A stretch of DNA of 64,000 bases from positions 868,001 through 932,000 of the forward strand of contig NC_031671.1 in NCBI RefSeq assembly GCF_001640025.1, written 5' to 3'. The notes under the pieces were generated by a model. The model searched no databases, was not told the origin of the DNA, and worked only from the letters and a program-made list of their open reading frames with translations. Each line of letters starts with the position of its first letter. Positions within the stretch are counted from its first letter, which is position 1. A program made the translations under genes and the position numbers. Below are positions 41,451-52,139 of this stretch, piece after piece. Source of the stretch: Sugiyamaella lignohabitans. Taxonomy: Eukaryota > Ascomycota > Dipodascomycetes > Dipodascales > Trichomonascaceae.

Positions 41451-42419
41451 ATGTCAGTTTCAACAAACTCAATTAAGCTCCTAGCGGGTAACTCGCACCC
41501 AGAATTGGCTAAACTGGTAAGCCAGAAGCTCGGTGTTGAGCTTAGCAAGATCCAGGTTTCGCAATATTCGAATCAAGAGACCTCTGTGACAATCGGCGAA
41601 TCAGTCCGTGACGAAGATGTCTTCATTCTTCAAACTGGATGTGGAGAGGTTAACGACTATCTCATGGAGCTGCTTATTATAATTCACGCCTGTAAAACAG
41701 CATCTGCTCGAAGAATCACTGCTGTTATCCCCAACTTCCCATATGCTCGTCAGGATAAAAAGGACAAGGGAAGAGCTCCTATTACTGCGAAGCTCATGGC
41801 TAACATGCTCCAAACTGCTGGATGTAACCATGTCATCACTATGGACCTGCACGCCAGTCAGATTCAAGGCTTTTTCGAGGTTCCTGTAGATAATTTATAT
41901 GCGGAACCCACTGTGCTGCGATATATTAGGGATCAAGTCGACTATTCCAATTCAGTTATCGTTTCTCCCGATGCTGGTGGTGCTAAGAGAGCCGCTGCTT
42001 TAGCCGACAGACTGGATCTTAACTTTGCACTTATTCATAAAGAAAGACAAAAGGCAAATGAAGTCTCCCGCATGGTCCTCGTGGGTTATGTACAAGACAA
42101 AGTTTGTATCCTTGTTGACGACATGGCCGATACCTGTGGTACTCTGGTCAAAGCTGCTGAGACATTAATATCCCATGGTGCTAAAAAGGTCATAGCCATT
42201 GTTACTCACGGTATTTTCTCTGGAGATGCTGTCAACCGTATCAACAATAGCCCCTTAGACAAAGTCGTGAGTACGAATACTGTTCCCCATGATAATATCC
42301 AAGCCCAATGCCCAAAACTCGACCATATCGACATCAGTCCCACTCTTGCCGAAGCCATCCGTCGTCTCCACAACGGAGAGAGTGTATCCTATTTATTCAC
42401 CCATGCCCCTCTAGGCTAG
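41451..42419 (+). CDS. PRS4: Ribose-phosphate pyrophosphokinase (PRPP synthetase)
   Basis: Makes PRPP from ribose 5-phosphate and ATP for nucleotide, histidine and tryptophan synthesis. The 322-aa product has the standard two-domain fold: [19 protein letters not shown] at the N-terminus, the catalytic-flexible loop region [21 protein letters not shown], the metal-binding segment [25 protein letters not shown], and the PRPP-binding loop [18 protein letters not shown]. It has no large insertion, so it belongs to the short Prs2/Prs3/Prs4 group and not to Prs1 or Prs5. The Prs2/4 assignment rests on overall sequence and is less sure than the enzyme function. No intron is needed. Confidence 0.93.
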   Translation: MSVSTNSIKLLAGNSHPELAKLVSQKLGVELSKIQVSQYSNQETSVTIGESVRDEDVFILQTGCGEVNDYLMELLIIIHACKTASARRITAVIPNFPYARQDKKDKGRAPITAKLMANMLQTAGCNHVITMDLHASQIQGFFEVPVDNLYAEPTVLRYIRDQVDYSNSVIVSPDAGGAKRAAALADRLDLNFALIHKERQKANEVSRMVLVGYVQDKVCILVDDMADTCGTLVKAAETLISHGAKKVIAIVTHGIFSGDAVNRINNSPLDKVVSTNTVPHDNIQAQCPKLDHIDISPTLAEAIRRLHNGESVSYLFTHAPLG

Positions 42420-42742
42420 TATCTATCTGTTATATATCGTAATCCACACATTGCATCTATCTAAACTCTGCTTCCAAGGGCATAGACCAGGGATCCTAAG
42501 CCTCCACGTTCTTATACTTTCTCGATTGAAAATCTGGTTGGGCGTGGTTGCAAAGGACATCACCAGACACCTGTATTTTAGGCGATCTCTCAGATGTTTG
42601 TTACTAATGGCAAGGCATGCTTTATATCTCAAATGCCCAGCAGTCCCAGGAATAGCCAAAGCACTCAATAGTCTGGGGCAAAGCCCCGGCTACTGACGCC
42701 TTGTACATCCATAAACGTACGATGAATAAATAATGTATAATA
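42420..42742. other. Convergent PRS/SLY41 3' region
   Basis: About 323 bp between two convergent stop codons, holding both transcript ends. Short frames on both strands are not protein-like. Confidence 0.5.
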
Positions 42743-44932
42743 CTATTTAGGCAGAACCGATGATTTTGGCTCATAGTTTTTGGTCTTATCGCCACCGCAA
42801 CGGTCATAGAGGTACAGCCCCAGGAAAGTCAAAAGTATTCCCCAGCCCTGTGTACCAGTGACCCTTTGGCCGAACCAGATTATGGCAACGGTGATTACGA
42901 CAATGCGCTTTATCAAACTAGCCACCGAATATGTCACCGGGCTAACCATACCCAGAACCTGGAATGCTAACAAGTTCTGAGCGAAGTGTACAAATCCATT
43001 TATGAGGAACGCAAGCATCAGGCCCGAGGTGGACATGATACTACCTGCATCTACACCATTAGAGGAAGCGCCAAAAAAGTTACCACTCGATCGCGAGTAG
43101 TCACCTAACAGGCCAATTCCCTCAGTAAAAAACCACAATGGAAACGTAAATATAAATGCTAGAGAAGAACAATAGCAAAGAACATTGAGTTTGTCAAGCT
43201 TAGTTGACTCGTCCCCTCCAGTGTTGCCAGATGTTAGTAGCTTTTTGGAAAACATATTTTGGGAGACAAAAATCAAGGCTGCTATTAATGCATATACCAG
43301 TCCCATGAAATGCGAACTGAATTCGACTGAACAGGTCATAATGACACCCAGTGTCAAGGGGATAAGTGAAAGGTAGGTGGATCGTTTATACGAAACGCCA
43401 AATAACAATCGGTATGCAGCTACCGTGAACAGAGGAGATAATGCTTTGATTGTATGCACTAGTGACACAGGGATTAATGAGGTGGACATATGAGATAATA
43501 TATGGCCTGAAAGCTGGAACATTCCCATTGGTGCTGTAGCCATAAGAATCGCCTTAGTAGGTGGTCGGAATCCCACTCTTCCTGGAGAGATGATTCCCTT
43601 AGGTAGAGCTAGAGCAATATCTGGAGATATTTGAGCAAGCTTCATAGTAGATATTCCAAAGGATGCAGCCAGGGTGAACTGAACCATTGACAAACTTACT
43701 GGGTATGGAAACGCAGTGAGAATCGACTTGTTCAATGTGTTAGACATGGCCGATGTGCTATACCATGCAATACAGGTTAAAACAAGTGGTAAACTAATGG
43801 GAGGAGCCAGTTGCCTTATCGCTTCTTGGCTAGTCTCACTAACTGTTTCTGAGAAAGATTTAGATCTATGACGTCGCGCGGCATTCCCGCCAGCTAATGG
43901 TAGTAAACCAGAAGTTGCTCTCTGATTGTGAATATGATGAAGATGCTGATTATTGTGATTTGGGATAAATGATGAAGATAGACCGCCAGGGGGTGCACCC
44001 ACTGGACTTAGAGCTGCCACTAGTGTCTCTTCAGACGAATCGCTGGAGAAGACGGATCCGTTAACAGGACCGGTCAAAGAGCCCGGCTCATATGCTCCAC
44101 CTGCACTAGCAGCAGAGCCCGTGGCAGTTTTAGTTCCAGAAGTTACGGGCATGACACCAAAATTTTGCGCCGAGGATCCATTAAGGCTTAGGCTGTCTCT
44201 ATGTCTAACATGGGGATTCTTTCCACTGACTCCATGAACAGACCCCGTCACAGCCTCAACATTATGAAAGCCAGTACCTATACTTGTGCCACTACTAGCA
44301 CTATTTAAAGTTAAAGGTGAACTGGAAGTGTCGTCAGATCCATTAGAACTATTGTTCTGATCAACAAAGGTTGTTTTGATAATAGCAGGACGAGGCGGAC
44401 CACTATTGGTTCGAGCACGAGTACCACTTGATCCTGGATCCATTCCACCTCCTCGAAGAGAAAATGTAGCAGATGAGGATAATTGTGAAGCAGTGCCGGA
44501 AATAGGTCCAGTACCACTGGTAGTGGCTGTTGCTGACCGTGCACCACCACCAGCCATTACAGTCAATGACGGATCAGGTAGGTTAAAAATAGCAACGTAT
44601 CCAGCTTGGGGTATACCTATATTAGCTGGAGTAGAAGGAGACGAAATCGAAGTTCCAGGAGAAGAAACAGACTTGGCTAAACCGGATGAAGCTGGTACAA
44701 GCTCAGTTTGAGATCTGGTTCTCCGAGGGGGGTAATTATGACGCGAAGGAGAAGGGAGATTTTCCGCTCTAGGCGATAATAACACCGAAGAATTACAATC
44801 TCGGATTGGTACAATATCCCATTTTGCCTGTAACGGGGTTTGAGTTCTTGATACTGTCTCTCCATATTGGGATGAATCGACGGAAATTGTCTTATTGAAG
44901 TCCTGCACGTGCAGTATTGAGAGAGTCGACAT
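42743..44932 (-). CDS. SLY41: Sly41-like transporter (triose-phosphate translocator family)
   Basis: Drug/metabolite-superfamily membrane protein of the ER/Golgi. Yeast SLY41 suppresses loss of the Rab Ypt1, and its substrate is not established. The 729-aa product has a Ser/Thr/Gly-rich N-terminus of about 390 residues, likely disordered and cytosolic. The translocator domain follows: about ten helices from ISLPLVLTCIAWYSTSAMSNTLNKSILTAFPYP, with VSLVHTIKALSPLFTVAAYR, LIPLTLGVIMTCSVEFSS, LIAALIFVSQNMFSKKLL, and SPVTYSVASLIKRIVVITVAIIWF near the end. These are the family's characteristic blocks. The C-terminus is short and polar. The long N-terminal extension is notably bigger than in S. cerevisiae Sly41 (about 450 aa total). 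Confidence 0.9.
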   Translation of the reverse strand: MSTLSILHVQDFNKTISVDSSQYGETVSRTQTPLQAKWDIVPIRDCNSSVLLSPRAENLPSPSRHNYPPRRTRSQTELVPASSGLAKSVSSPGTSISSPSTPANIGIPQAGYVAIFNLPDPSLTVMAGGGARSATATTSGTGPISGTASQLSSSATFSLRGGGMDPGSSGTRARTNSGPPRPAIIKTTFVDQNNSSNGSDDTSSSPLTLNSASSGTSIGTGFHNVEAVTGSVHGVSGKNPHVRHRDSLSLNGSSAQNFGVMPVTSGTKTATGSAASAGGAYEPGSLTGPVNGSVFSSDSSEETLVAALSPVGAPPGGLSSSFIPNHNNQHLHHIHNQRATSGLLPLAGGNAARRHRSKSFSETVSETSQEAIRQLAPPISLPLVLTCIAWYSTSAMSNTLNKSILTAFPYPVSLSMVQFTLAASFGISTMKLAQISPDIALALPKGIISPGRVGFRPPTKAILMATAPMGMFQLSGHILSHMSTSLIPVSLVHTIKALSPLFTVAAYRLLFGVSYKRSTYLSLIPLTLGVIMTCSVEFSSHFMGLVYALIAALIFVSQNMFSKKLLTSGNTGGDESTKLDKLNVLCYCSSLAFIFTFPLWFFTEGIGLLGDYSRSSGNFFGASSNGVDAGSIMSTSGLMLAFLINGFVHFAQNLLAFQVLGMVSPVTYSVASLIKRIVVITVAIIWFGQRVTGTQGWGILLTFLGLYLYDRCGGDKTKNYEPKSSVLPK

Positions 44933-46140
44933 TGGCGCGGTGGGTCGTTATGAAGAGATGCGGGTATGAACGGGAGCGCAGCCGAAGCTGATAAGCATAT
45001 AAATCGAAAATACCGACTGGTGGCAAGGTGAACCTGTGGTCTGTGGATAAAACAATTTTCTGCCAGGTAAAGGAGCAATCTAGTGTAATAAAAGAGCAGG
45101 TGAGAAGAACAGGGTGAAATACAGGGGTCGAAAAAGAGATCCAGCAGTCGGGCACAACTGAGAGTGTGTAGTAATGAAAGTCGCTATTCTCTAGAAAACT
45201 CTCTCGGTATTTTATGTAATGAAAGTGTTAGGTGTAAATCTTTTTAAAGGAAAGTGATATTGAATCAAAAAGGTTCCCAAAAGGCGGCCAAATACAATTT
45301 TCTCTGGCCAACTATGAATACCGTAAAGGATCTTGATGAGAGAAAGCACAAAACTAACCCGGAGAATTTCGTTTGAAACAGGATAGGACCATTTAAATCA
45401 AAAAGAAAAATGAAAGGAACGAGTAAATTAATACTCTAAAACAAAAGCCAGAAGATAAATAATGAACCAATCAAGTCAATGTTGTGAGTTTAGACACACA
45501 CCTAGGATAGCCAATTATAGACCGTAAGATCGATCAATGTGATGAATCCAATAAATAACTAGAATGGTAATGTTGAAAAACTGAATGAATAATAGAAAAC
45601 GAATTCTGAATAGGACTCTTTTCTAAAATGCTTTTTTTGTGAAGTCAATACAAGCTCAGCATTAAACCCAGTCAATTCTTTAGGTGAAACACTTGAGTTC
45701 CGTTCCCGATCAGCCTTATCAAATGTCATTGTGCACAGAGAAAATGATCGACCTGTATAGTCCTGCAGCTAAGCCACTCCTCAAGGGTCTTGTAACTGCA
45801 CTATAAGAAGACTAGCTCAATCCAGATCTAGACTTCGAAATAATCAAGCTGTATTGCCAGTCCTATAAGTACCATAGAATACGAAACACAGTCCAAGATG
45901 GCTAAAACAATTAGATTTTGCATAACATCATTTGGTCATCGGCTTATTGACCGGAAAAACTCCCAGCAACCGGATCAAATCTGCATAACCGTGCATGCAT
46001 ACTCAGAGATAGATCAGATCAGCCAAGCTCAGCTCAGCGCAGCTTGGACCAAACATGATCAGAAGGACCTAGACAGAGCCCAGTTCCCAAATCCAACTAA
46101 GATTTTGTAGACAATCGCATTTATATACATTTAACAGTGC
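44933..46140. other. SLY41 promoter region
   Basis: About 1.2 kb between the SLY41 start and the stop of the aminopeptidase gene, both minus strand. A short plus-strand frame at 45898-46110 has no protein-like features. Nothing else is recognised. Confidence 0.5.
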
Positions 46141-48117
46141 TTAAAAAATAGGCAAGGTCTCACGACGAAGCCATTCGAGAGCGGGGTCTTCTTCTGAGAA
46201 GTAAGGACGGACAGTCTTATAAACACTGGCGTGGTATTCATTGATCCACTGCTTCTCCTCGACATCTAGAAGAGACAGGTCAAGCAGCTTTTGGCAGAGA
46301 GGAACCTGAGTAATGGTTTCAAAGCCGAAGAATTTGGTATCACCAAAGTTAAAAGGAGTTTTGACTTCCTTCACAACAACAACACTCTCAATACGGATGC
46401 CATATTTGCCATCTTCGTAGTAGCCAGGCTCATTGGAAATCACATTACCAACTTGAAGAGGGGCATTCTGATAAGCTGGTCTAAAGCCAATACCCATAGG
46501 GCCTTCGTGGACGTTTAAGAAAGCACCAATACCATGGCCAGTACCATGGCGGTAGTCGAGCCCATATTTCCACAAATGTTGACGGGCTAACGTATCAAGC
46601 ATATAACCGTTGGACCCCTCAGGAAAGACAGCTCTGGCAAGAGCTATATGACCCTTGAGGACAAGAGTGTAAGAGCGCTTCTCATCATCAGAGGGCTCAC
46701 CGTAGTGTACAGTACGGGTAGTATCGGTAGTACCTTCAAGATATTGACCACCACTATCTAGGAGGTAAATTTGGTCAAGTTTGACAATCTCTTTGCTATC
46801 AGTGGCTGGTGAGTAGTGAATAACCGCTGCCTTGGGACCAGATGAAGAAATGGTTTCGAAAGACAGACCCTGGAAATTCTCCATTTGGGATCGGAACTCC
46901 AAAGACTTTTGAGCAGCTTCATAGTCGCTGAGTACCAGCTTATCAACTGTAAGGGCCTTTTCGAGCCATGCCAAATAGCGAATAACAGCCACGCCATCCT
47001 TGATATGGGCGAGTTTAGCACCTTCAACCTCAGTGGAGTTCTTTACACTCTTGGCTACAGTGACAGGTGATTCAATCATCTGCACACTGTCAGGACCACC
47101 AAGAGCCTCAACAAGAGCCCATGATGCAGCATTGGGAATAATAAGCTTCTTCTTCTCACCACTGGTAGATTTGTTGATTCTCAATAAAGCAGCACCAAGC
47201 TCTGCAGCGTCCTCGAACGCCTTTTCATAAGGATAAATACTAACATTACCAGATTTCAAGTATTCGGCAACCTTTTCAGTAACCTTATTACTGTCGATAT
47301 AGAGGCTGGCCTTGCCATCAGCAGTAACAATAGCATATGCAAAAAACACTGGATTATAAGGAATGTCTTCGCCACGGAGATTGAACAACCAAGCTACATC
47401 GTCTAAAGCACTCAATACAAAAGCAGTACCATTCTTCTTAATGATCTCATCTTTCAACTGAGTCAGCTTCTCTTGAAAAGATTTGCCAGTATACTCGCTG
47501 TGCAAAATCTTTACCGGAGTCAAGGGTCTTGAAGGACGGTCATTAGCCCAAACAAGATCAATTAGATTATCCTCCAAACTAATCAGTTCAGCCTTTCCGC
47601 CTTTGGTGGCAAGAAGACTCTTCAAACTCTTAACCTCGGAGTAGCTAATGAGTTTGGGATCGACGGCGATGTTCGATCCAGTCTTGGTGGCCTCAGTAGC
47701 AACCCACTCTTGCCAGGTGGGAACACCCTTGACGCCTTGCTTAAGCAACTCCCAGTTAGAGTCCAATTGACTAGCAGCCTGAAGAAAGTATCGTCCATCG
47801 GTAGCAAGCACAGCCTTAGAATGACCAATCACAGCTGTACCAGCTGATCCTGTGAAGCCAGAGATAAACTCACGACGGTCATCTGCATTGCTAGTATACT
47901 CGCTCTGATGTTCATCCTGAGTGAGAACGATGTAGTAGCCAATGTTATTCTTAGACAATTGGCTTCTGAGCGCCGACAAACGGGCAGAAGTGTCAACCAT
48001 TTTTGATGTAGAGATACGGGAAGATAGAGCTGGTTTGGCGCCGATAGAAGAGGCCCCTGCAGTAGAAGACAAAGCGGATTTCAAGCTAAAATGCCAAGTT
48101 CGCAGGCGGTAGCTCAT
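46141..48117 (-). CDS. FRA1: Xaa-Pro aminopeptidase P (Fra1 family)
   Basis: M24 metallopeptidase that removes an N-terminal residue before proline. Yeast Fra1 also acts in iron-regulatory signalling. From the ATG at 48117 the product is 658 aa, with three domains: two creatinase-like N-terminal domains (YYIVLTQDEHQSEY, FISGFTGSAGTAVI) and the catalytic domain. Metal ligands are Asp454 (LDSGGQY), Asp465 (TTDTTR), His528 (GTGHGIG), Glu563 (NEPGYY) and Glu577 (GIRIES), with the same spacing as human XPNPEP1. The first 39 residues (MSYRLRTWHFSLKSALSS...) are basic and free of acids, like a mitochondrial presequence. A second in-frame ATG at 48000 (MVDTSARLS) matches the cytosolic start. The frame stays open upstream to 48267, with ATGs at 48249 and 48243, which I consider less likely. 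Confidence 0.93.
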   Translation of the reverse strand: MSYRLRTWHFSLKSALSSTAGASSIGAKPALSSRISTSKMVDTSARLSALRSQLSKNNIGYYIVLTQDEHQSEYTSNADDRREFISGFTGSAGTAVIGHSKAVLATDGRYFLQAASQLDSNWELLKQGVKGVPTWQEWVATEATKTGSNIAVDPKLISYSEVKSLKSLLATKGGKAELISLEDNLIDLVWANDRPSRPLTPVKILHSEYTGKSFQEKLTQLKDEIIKKNGTAFVLSALDDVAWLFNLRGEDIPYNPVFFAYAIVTADGKASLYIDSNKVTEKVAEYLKSGNVSIYPYEKAFEDAAELGAALLRINKSTSGEKKKLIIPNAASWALVEALGGPDSVQMIESPVTVAKSVKNSTEVEGAKLAHIKDGVAVIRYLAWLEKALTVDKLVLSDYEAAQKSLEFRSQMENFQGLSFETISSSGPKAAVIHYSPATDSKEIVKLDQIYLLDSGGQYLEGTTDTTRTVHYGEPSDDEKRSYTLVLKGHIALARAVFPEGSNGYMLDTLARQHLWKYGLDYRHGTGHGIGAFLNVHEGPMGIGFRPAYQNAPLQVGNVISNEPGYYEDGKYGIRIESVVVVKEVKTPFNFGDTKFFGFETITQVPLCQKLLDLSLLDVEEKQWINEYHASVYKTVRPYFSEEDPALEWLRRETLPIF

Positions 48118-48501
48118 GAGACTCGGATAAGAAACAAAGCTCACCCGATAACAATACCTGACGAAATATTGTAAACAACAACAAGGTTTGTCTGTTAGAT
48201 CAGGCGAGAAGACAATCCGGAGCAGTTCGCACGGCGCGACCATTTGCATTTTACCAACCCCCCACAAGTATCAAGGCTAGGGTTGCCCTCACCCAAAAAA
48301 GGGTCACTCAGGGGTACCGGCAATCGGTCTCCGACCATATTGTTTTTGCCTGGCAAGCACAATAGCCTCTTTCCTGAGATGTCCACCTAGCCAGAATGTG
48401 ATTAGCCAAGGAGATACAATTGTTTCAGGATCATTCCCCTTGCGACGACAACACATCTAGACAGAAACATATATTAATTCCCAATTAATTTATTAAATAA
48501 T
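48118..48501. other. FRA1 promoter / CYP52 3' flank
   Basis: About 384 bp between two minus-strand genes. It includes an in-frame open extension of the aminopeptidase reading frame up to 48267 but no separate gene. Confidence 0.5.
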
Positions 48502-50046
48502 TTACTCGACAAACGAGACCCAAACACCGTCAGCTACACTGGCAGTGAGCTTGGTCCATTGAGATAGATTCTCATAAGACGGACTGCCTTGGTAAATAAT
48601 GTCCTTGAAGGTTTGGATAATGCGAACAAGAGTGAAACCAGTCTCAGTAAGGGCGAACTGTTGGCCAATACAGATACGGGGACCACCATTGAAAGGTAAG
48701 TAATCCCAGGTGTGTGATTTTCCCTCGGCCCAACGCTCAGGTCTAAACTCTTCAGAGTCTTCACCCCAGAACTCCTTGAGTCTCTGGGTGGTATAGACGG
48801 TGTACACAATCTTAGTACCCTTGGGAACGAAAAGAGTATCATTTCCATCAGGGCCACCGCCCTTGGGGAGAACAGTGTCACGAATAGCAGTACGGAAGTT
48901 GATGGGAACAATGGGATGAAGTCTAAGGACCTCATTGATGACGTAGTTGAGGTAAGTACATCTCTTAAGAGACTCGAAAGTGATAGACTCAACCTCAGTG
49001 CCGAACTCTTCTAAAACAGCTTGACGAAGAGTGTTCCAGACACGCTTGTCACGAGCAAGATAGAAGACAATGAACGAGAGCAAAGAAGCAGTGGTATCAC
49101 GGCCAGCGAGCAGAATGTTGAAAGCTTGATCACGAATAACGATAGGATCACGAGTTTCTTTAGTAAGCTCGTTAATGAAGACGTATCTACCAGTGGTCTC
49201 AGTACCCTTCTCAAGAGGGTTTTGCAGAGCCTTGTTAACGAAGTAGGTGACGAAATTATGGCAGATATCAATACTGTTTCTGAACTTCCAACCATCAACG
49301 AGCCAGTAAAGAGGACCAACGTGAGTACGGAGAGCCAACACATCAAGAGCAGCAGTAAAGTGTTCAGCAAAATCTGTGGCAGAAACAAGACGAGTAGGGC
49401 CCTGGACTTTCTTATCAGAATCGGCTAAGGAATCAGTAGATTCACCAAACAAGAACTCGGTGGCAGTATCAATGGTCAAATTATGGAACTGGACTTGTGC
49501 ATCAAAAAACTCAGTTCCATTCTTGGACTTAGTCTTAAAATTGTGTATGAGCTGGCTGACGTGAGCTCGCAAAGTATCAATCTGAGATACTTGCTCACGA
49601 GAGAACTGAGGACGCAACATGGCACGGGAGTGTTTCCAGCCCTCTCCACTGAGAGTGAAAATACCATTTCCAAGTAAGGGGAACAATTGTTGGTAACGAA
49701 CACCAAGAGAATAGTCCTTGAAGTTGGTGGCCAAAATGGTCTTAATATTTTCGGGATGAACAGTAATGATGTTCATATCAAAAGTAGTCTGAACACGACC
49801 AGTATGGATTTTCATTTCGTTGATTTTGTTGTAGAAATATTGACAGGTTTGGTTTCTATTTTGGTGGTCACGAAGGGCAATCACTGAGGGGAAGCCAAAG
49901 GGTCTGTCCATAAGAGTCATTGGGGCACCAGTACCATACTTCTTTTGCTTTACTTTATATTGGTATTCAACCCAGAATTCTCGGGCGAAGAGAAGTGCAA
50001 TAATTGCAACAACTCCGCCTAATAAGCTCTGAACCACACTAACCAT
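48502..50046 (-). CDS. Cytochrome P450 of the CYP52 alkane/fatty-acid hydroxylase family
   Basis: ER-anchored P450 that hydroxylates n-alkanes or fatty acids at the terminal carbon, the first step of alkane use and of omega-oxidation. The 514-aa product has an N-terminal membrane anchor (about 5-22), then the CYP52-type segments KYGTGAPMTLMDRPFGFP, NHPENIK-like TVHPENIKTILATNFKDYSLG and GIFTLSGEGWKHSRAMLRPQF. The I-helix has FNILLAGRDTTASLLSF, the ExxR motif is in INEVLRLHP, and the heme loop FNGGPRICIGQQ places the axial Cys at residue 459. These motifs are diagnostic for CYP52 (ALK genes of Yarrowia and Candida). The 5' flank holds CATGTG at 50319-50324. Which subfamily and substrate length it serves cannot be read from motifs. 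Confidence 0.94.
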   Translation of the reverse strand: MVSVVQSLLGGVVAIIALLFAREFWVEYQYKVKQKKYGTGAPMTLMDRPFGFPSVIALRDHQNRNQTCQYFYNKINEMKIHTGRVQTTFDMNIITVHPENIKTILATNFKDYSLGVRYQQLFPLLGNGIFTLSGEGWKHSRAMLRPQFSREQVSQIDTLRAHVSQLIHNFKTKSKNGTEFFDAQVQFHNLTIDTATEFLFGESTDSLADSDKKVQGPTRLVSATDFAEHFTAALDVLALRTHVGPLYWLVDGWKFRNSIDICHNFVTYFVNKALQNPLEKGTETTGRYVFINELTKETRDPIVIRDQAFNILLAGRDTTASLLSFIVFYLARDKRVWNTLRQAVLEEFGTEVESITFESLKRCTYLNYVINEVLRLHPIVPINFRTAIRDTVLPKGGGPDGNDTLFVPKGTKIVYTVYTTQRLKEFWGEDSEEFRPERWAEGKSHTWDYLPFNGGPRICIGQQFALTETGFTLVRIIQTFKDIIYQGSPSYENLSQWTKLTASVADGVWVSFVE

Positions 50047-50318
50047 TATTTTTAAGTAACAGATGTAAATGTAACTGTTGTTAATTGAATAGCTTAGGTC
50101 AGGTTATAAAATCGAAGTACCGATCCAGTTGAGTCGATTGAATTAATATAACACTAACAAAGATTCTTAATCAAATGTTGAAAATTGACTTGAATCTAGT
50201 TCAAAATTTTTTTTTCTGTCAGTTGAAGTCAGAAAGGTCAGGTCCTGTTTTTACAAGATATCACAATTTTTAACCCAAAAATTACGAAGTCAAAAATCAA
50301 AAAGTATAAGATTGGATA

Positions 50319-50324
50319 CATGTG
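50319..50324. promoter_or_regulatory. Candidate alkane-response E-box (CATGTG)
   Basis: CATGTG lies about 273 bp upstream of the CYP52 start codon. In Yarrowia the ARE1 element of ALK1, bound by Yas1/Yas2, contains this hexamer. A second copy is at 50821-50826. A hexamer is common by chance, so this is only suggestive. Confidence 0.3.
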
Positions 50325-51090
50325 GAGGGCCATCACTGCTTTTATACACCTTGAATCTGGAGGACAAAACCCACCCCCTGCGGTGGTCCTCATGCTCACC
50401 CATACATATTTTCCCTATTAATCAAACCATACGCATGCGTGTTTCCCCACCCTCTCTCCGCAGCACCAATCAATGCAGTTAACAAGGTCATAGTCCAAAC
50501 TTTCCGCTAGCGCTCTTAACTAGTTTGTACCATATATGGCGGCGTATGTGCCCGATCGGTATTATTCTTTAGTGGCAAAGGGTCTGTTAAAGCTGTCGGT
50601 AAAGCCGGAAATGCGGACCGACGAAAATTAAATGTGCTGATTACCACTCAACAGATTTGAATCTTCAGAAGCTCAAAAATAAAAGTTGACCTATGCCTAT
50701 TTTCCAACATTCTATTAAGCAACGATGGACTTTAAATCATCTCAGGCAAGTATTGGTGCAGATCTCTGCTTCTGACGCACATTATGGGGCTTTCACAACA
50801 AGCCGAGGACGAATAAGGTGCATGTGAAAAAAAGCCCACCATCAGATCTTGCATAGAAAGCGGTCCCGAAGGACCAACTAGTATGAGTTGTTCACGAAAT
50901 CCAAAAATATAGCCAGGCCCGTAATCCTGGCTTTAGTTAGAAGAATTCCATAATATGGGCTAATTAGGTTTATTGTCAAGTATCGATCAATTGGGATGGA
51001 TCTATATACAATTTTAGTTACCAAAATATATGGTTGCCAGTTTGGCTTGTCGGTGGCCAATGTTGGCCAGGTTTTGCCTTGCAGAAGGGG

Positions 51091-51138
51091 CCGTACTCTC
51101 TCGGAGTCGTACTCTCTCGGAGCCGTACTCTCTCGGAG
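51091..51138. repeat. Three tandem copies of a 16-bp element
   Basis: CCGTACTCTCTCGGAG, TCGTACTCTCTCGGAG and CCGTACTCTCTCGGAG lie head to tail, with only the first base varying. They sit between CYP52 and KAP122 and could be a cluster of binding sites or a minisatellite. Confidence 0.9.
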
Positions 51139-51452
51139 CATGAATTCGGCTACGCTGAATCTCATCTCTAATCACCATGCAGTTACTGGTATGCAAAGCC
51201 GATATTCTTGCTGTATCTGCTTATCGATTGTTAATTACTAACAGTTTCCCCGCACTGCTCCACATTTTGAGCGGTATTGTCTAGAATACCATCGAAAACG
51301 AGCCAAATTCAACCGAGCATGATACTGTTTAAATTCGTCCGGTATACCCAGCTAATCCGATGACGTTCACTGTGTTGTTTTATATGAAGCACTTGTGAAA
51401 CCGTATCTTGAAATCTAGATTTTCGGATCAATTACGCCCGGCCCTGAACTCT

Positions 51453-51492
51453 CTATGCCTCACTGTGCCCCACTATGCCCCACTAAGCCCCA
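51453..51492. repeat. Four copies of a 10-bp element
   Basis: CTATGCCTCA, CTGTGCCCCA, CTATGCCCCA and CTAAGCCCCA lie in tandem. The 10-bp period is close to one helical turn, so all copies would face the same side of the DNA. Confidence 0.85.
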
Positions 51493-52139
51493 CCATACAT
51501 ACCCCTCACCACCCCGGCTTCTAACATGCATAAGTAAACATCTGAAAAGCTAGGGCCGGTTTCCGGCTAATCGGCTATACTTCCTTCACATGGTATACTG
51601 AATTTTGTTGAGAAAACAGTATTACTGAGAATCAACATAGGACCTATAATCCGTAAACAGGGGTCCGCGGACTTCCAGTATAATCAGTGAGGCTTGCTGC
51701 CTTCCAAGTCCCTATGTCAGCACTAATTATGCCTTGGTTGAATTGTTTTGGTAGGTGTACTCCCTTCTGGTGCACTTAACCTCAATAGTGGGGTTAACAC
51801 AACACTTAAATCATTATTTGACAGCGACATCCATGCATGACGATAAAACAGTGGCCTGCCATAACTAATATAATTAGCCCATACAAAGCACCCTCTACGC
51901 ACCTCTAATAGTTAACATAAGGACATACCTGAGAATAAACTTTTCTGAATAATTTTCTCTGTTATCTCTGATCACAAGGCCCGTACGTCTCTTTATTAAT
52001 TTCTCACTGTCGTGAATTACTGTAAAAGATGTGGTTGTTTGCCATTATGGCAAGGTAATTAACGCCCCACGCGCCGCACATTCTTCAACGAACTTCTTGA
52101 GAACATTGGTCTATATGGTCTAACCTCTAGCTGGCTCCA

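Larger units (their letters stand above)
50047..52139. other. Divergent CYP52/KAP122 intergenic region, 2.1 kb
   Basis: A long regulatory interval for this window. It contains CATGTG words (50319-50324 and 50821-50826), a 16-bp element in three tandem copies (51091-51138) and a 10-bp element in four copies (51453-51492). No protein gene is seen. Confidence 0.55.
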
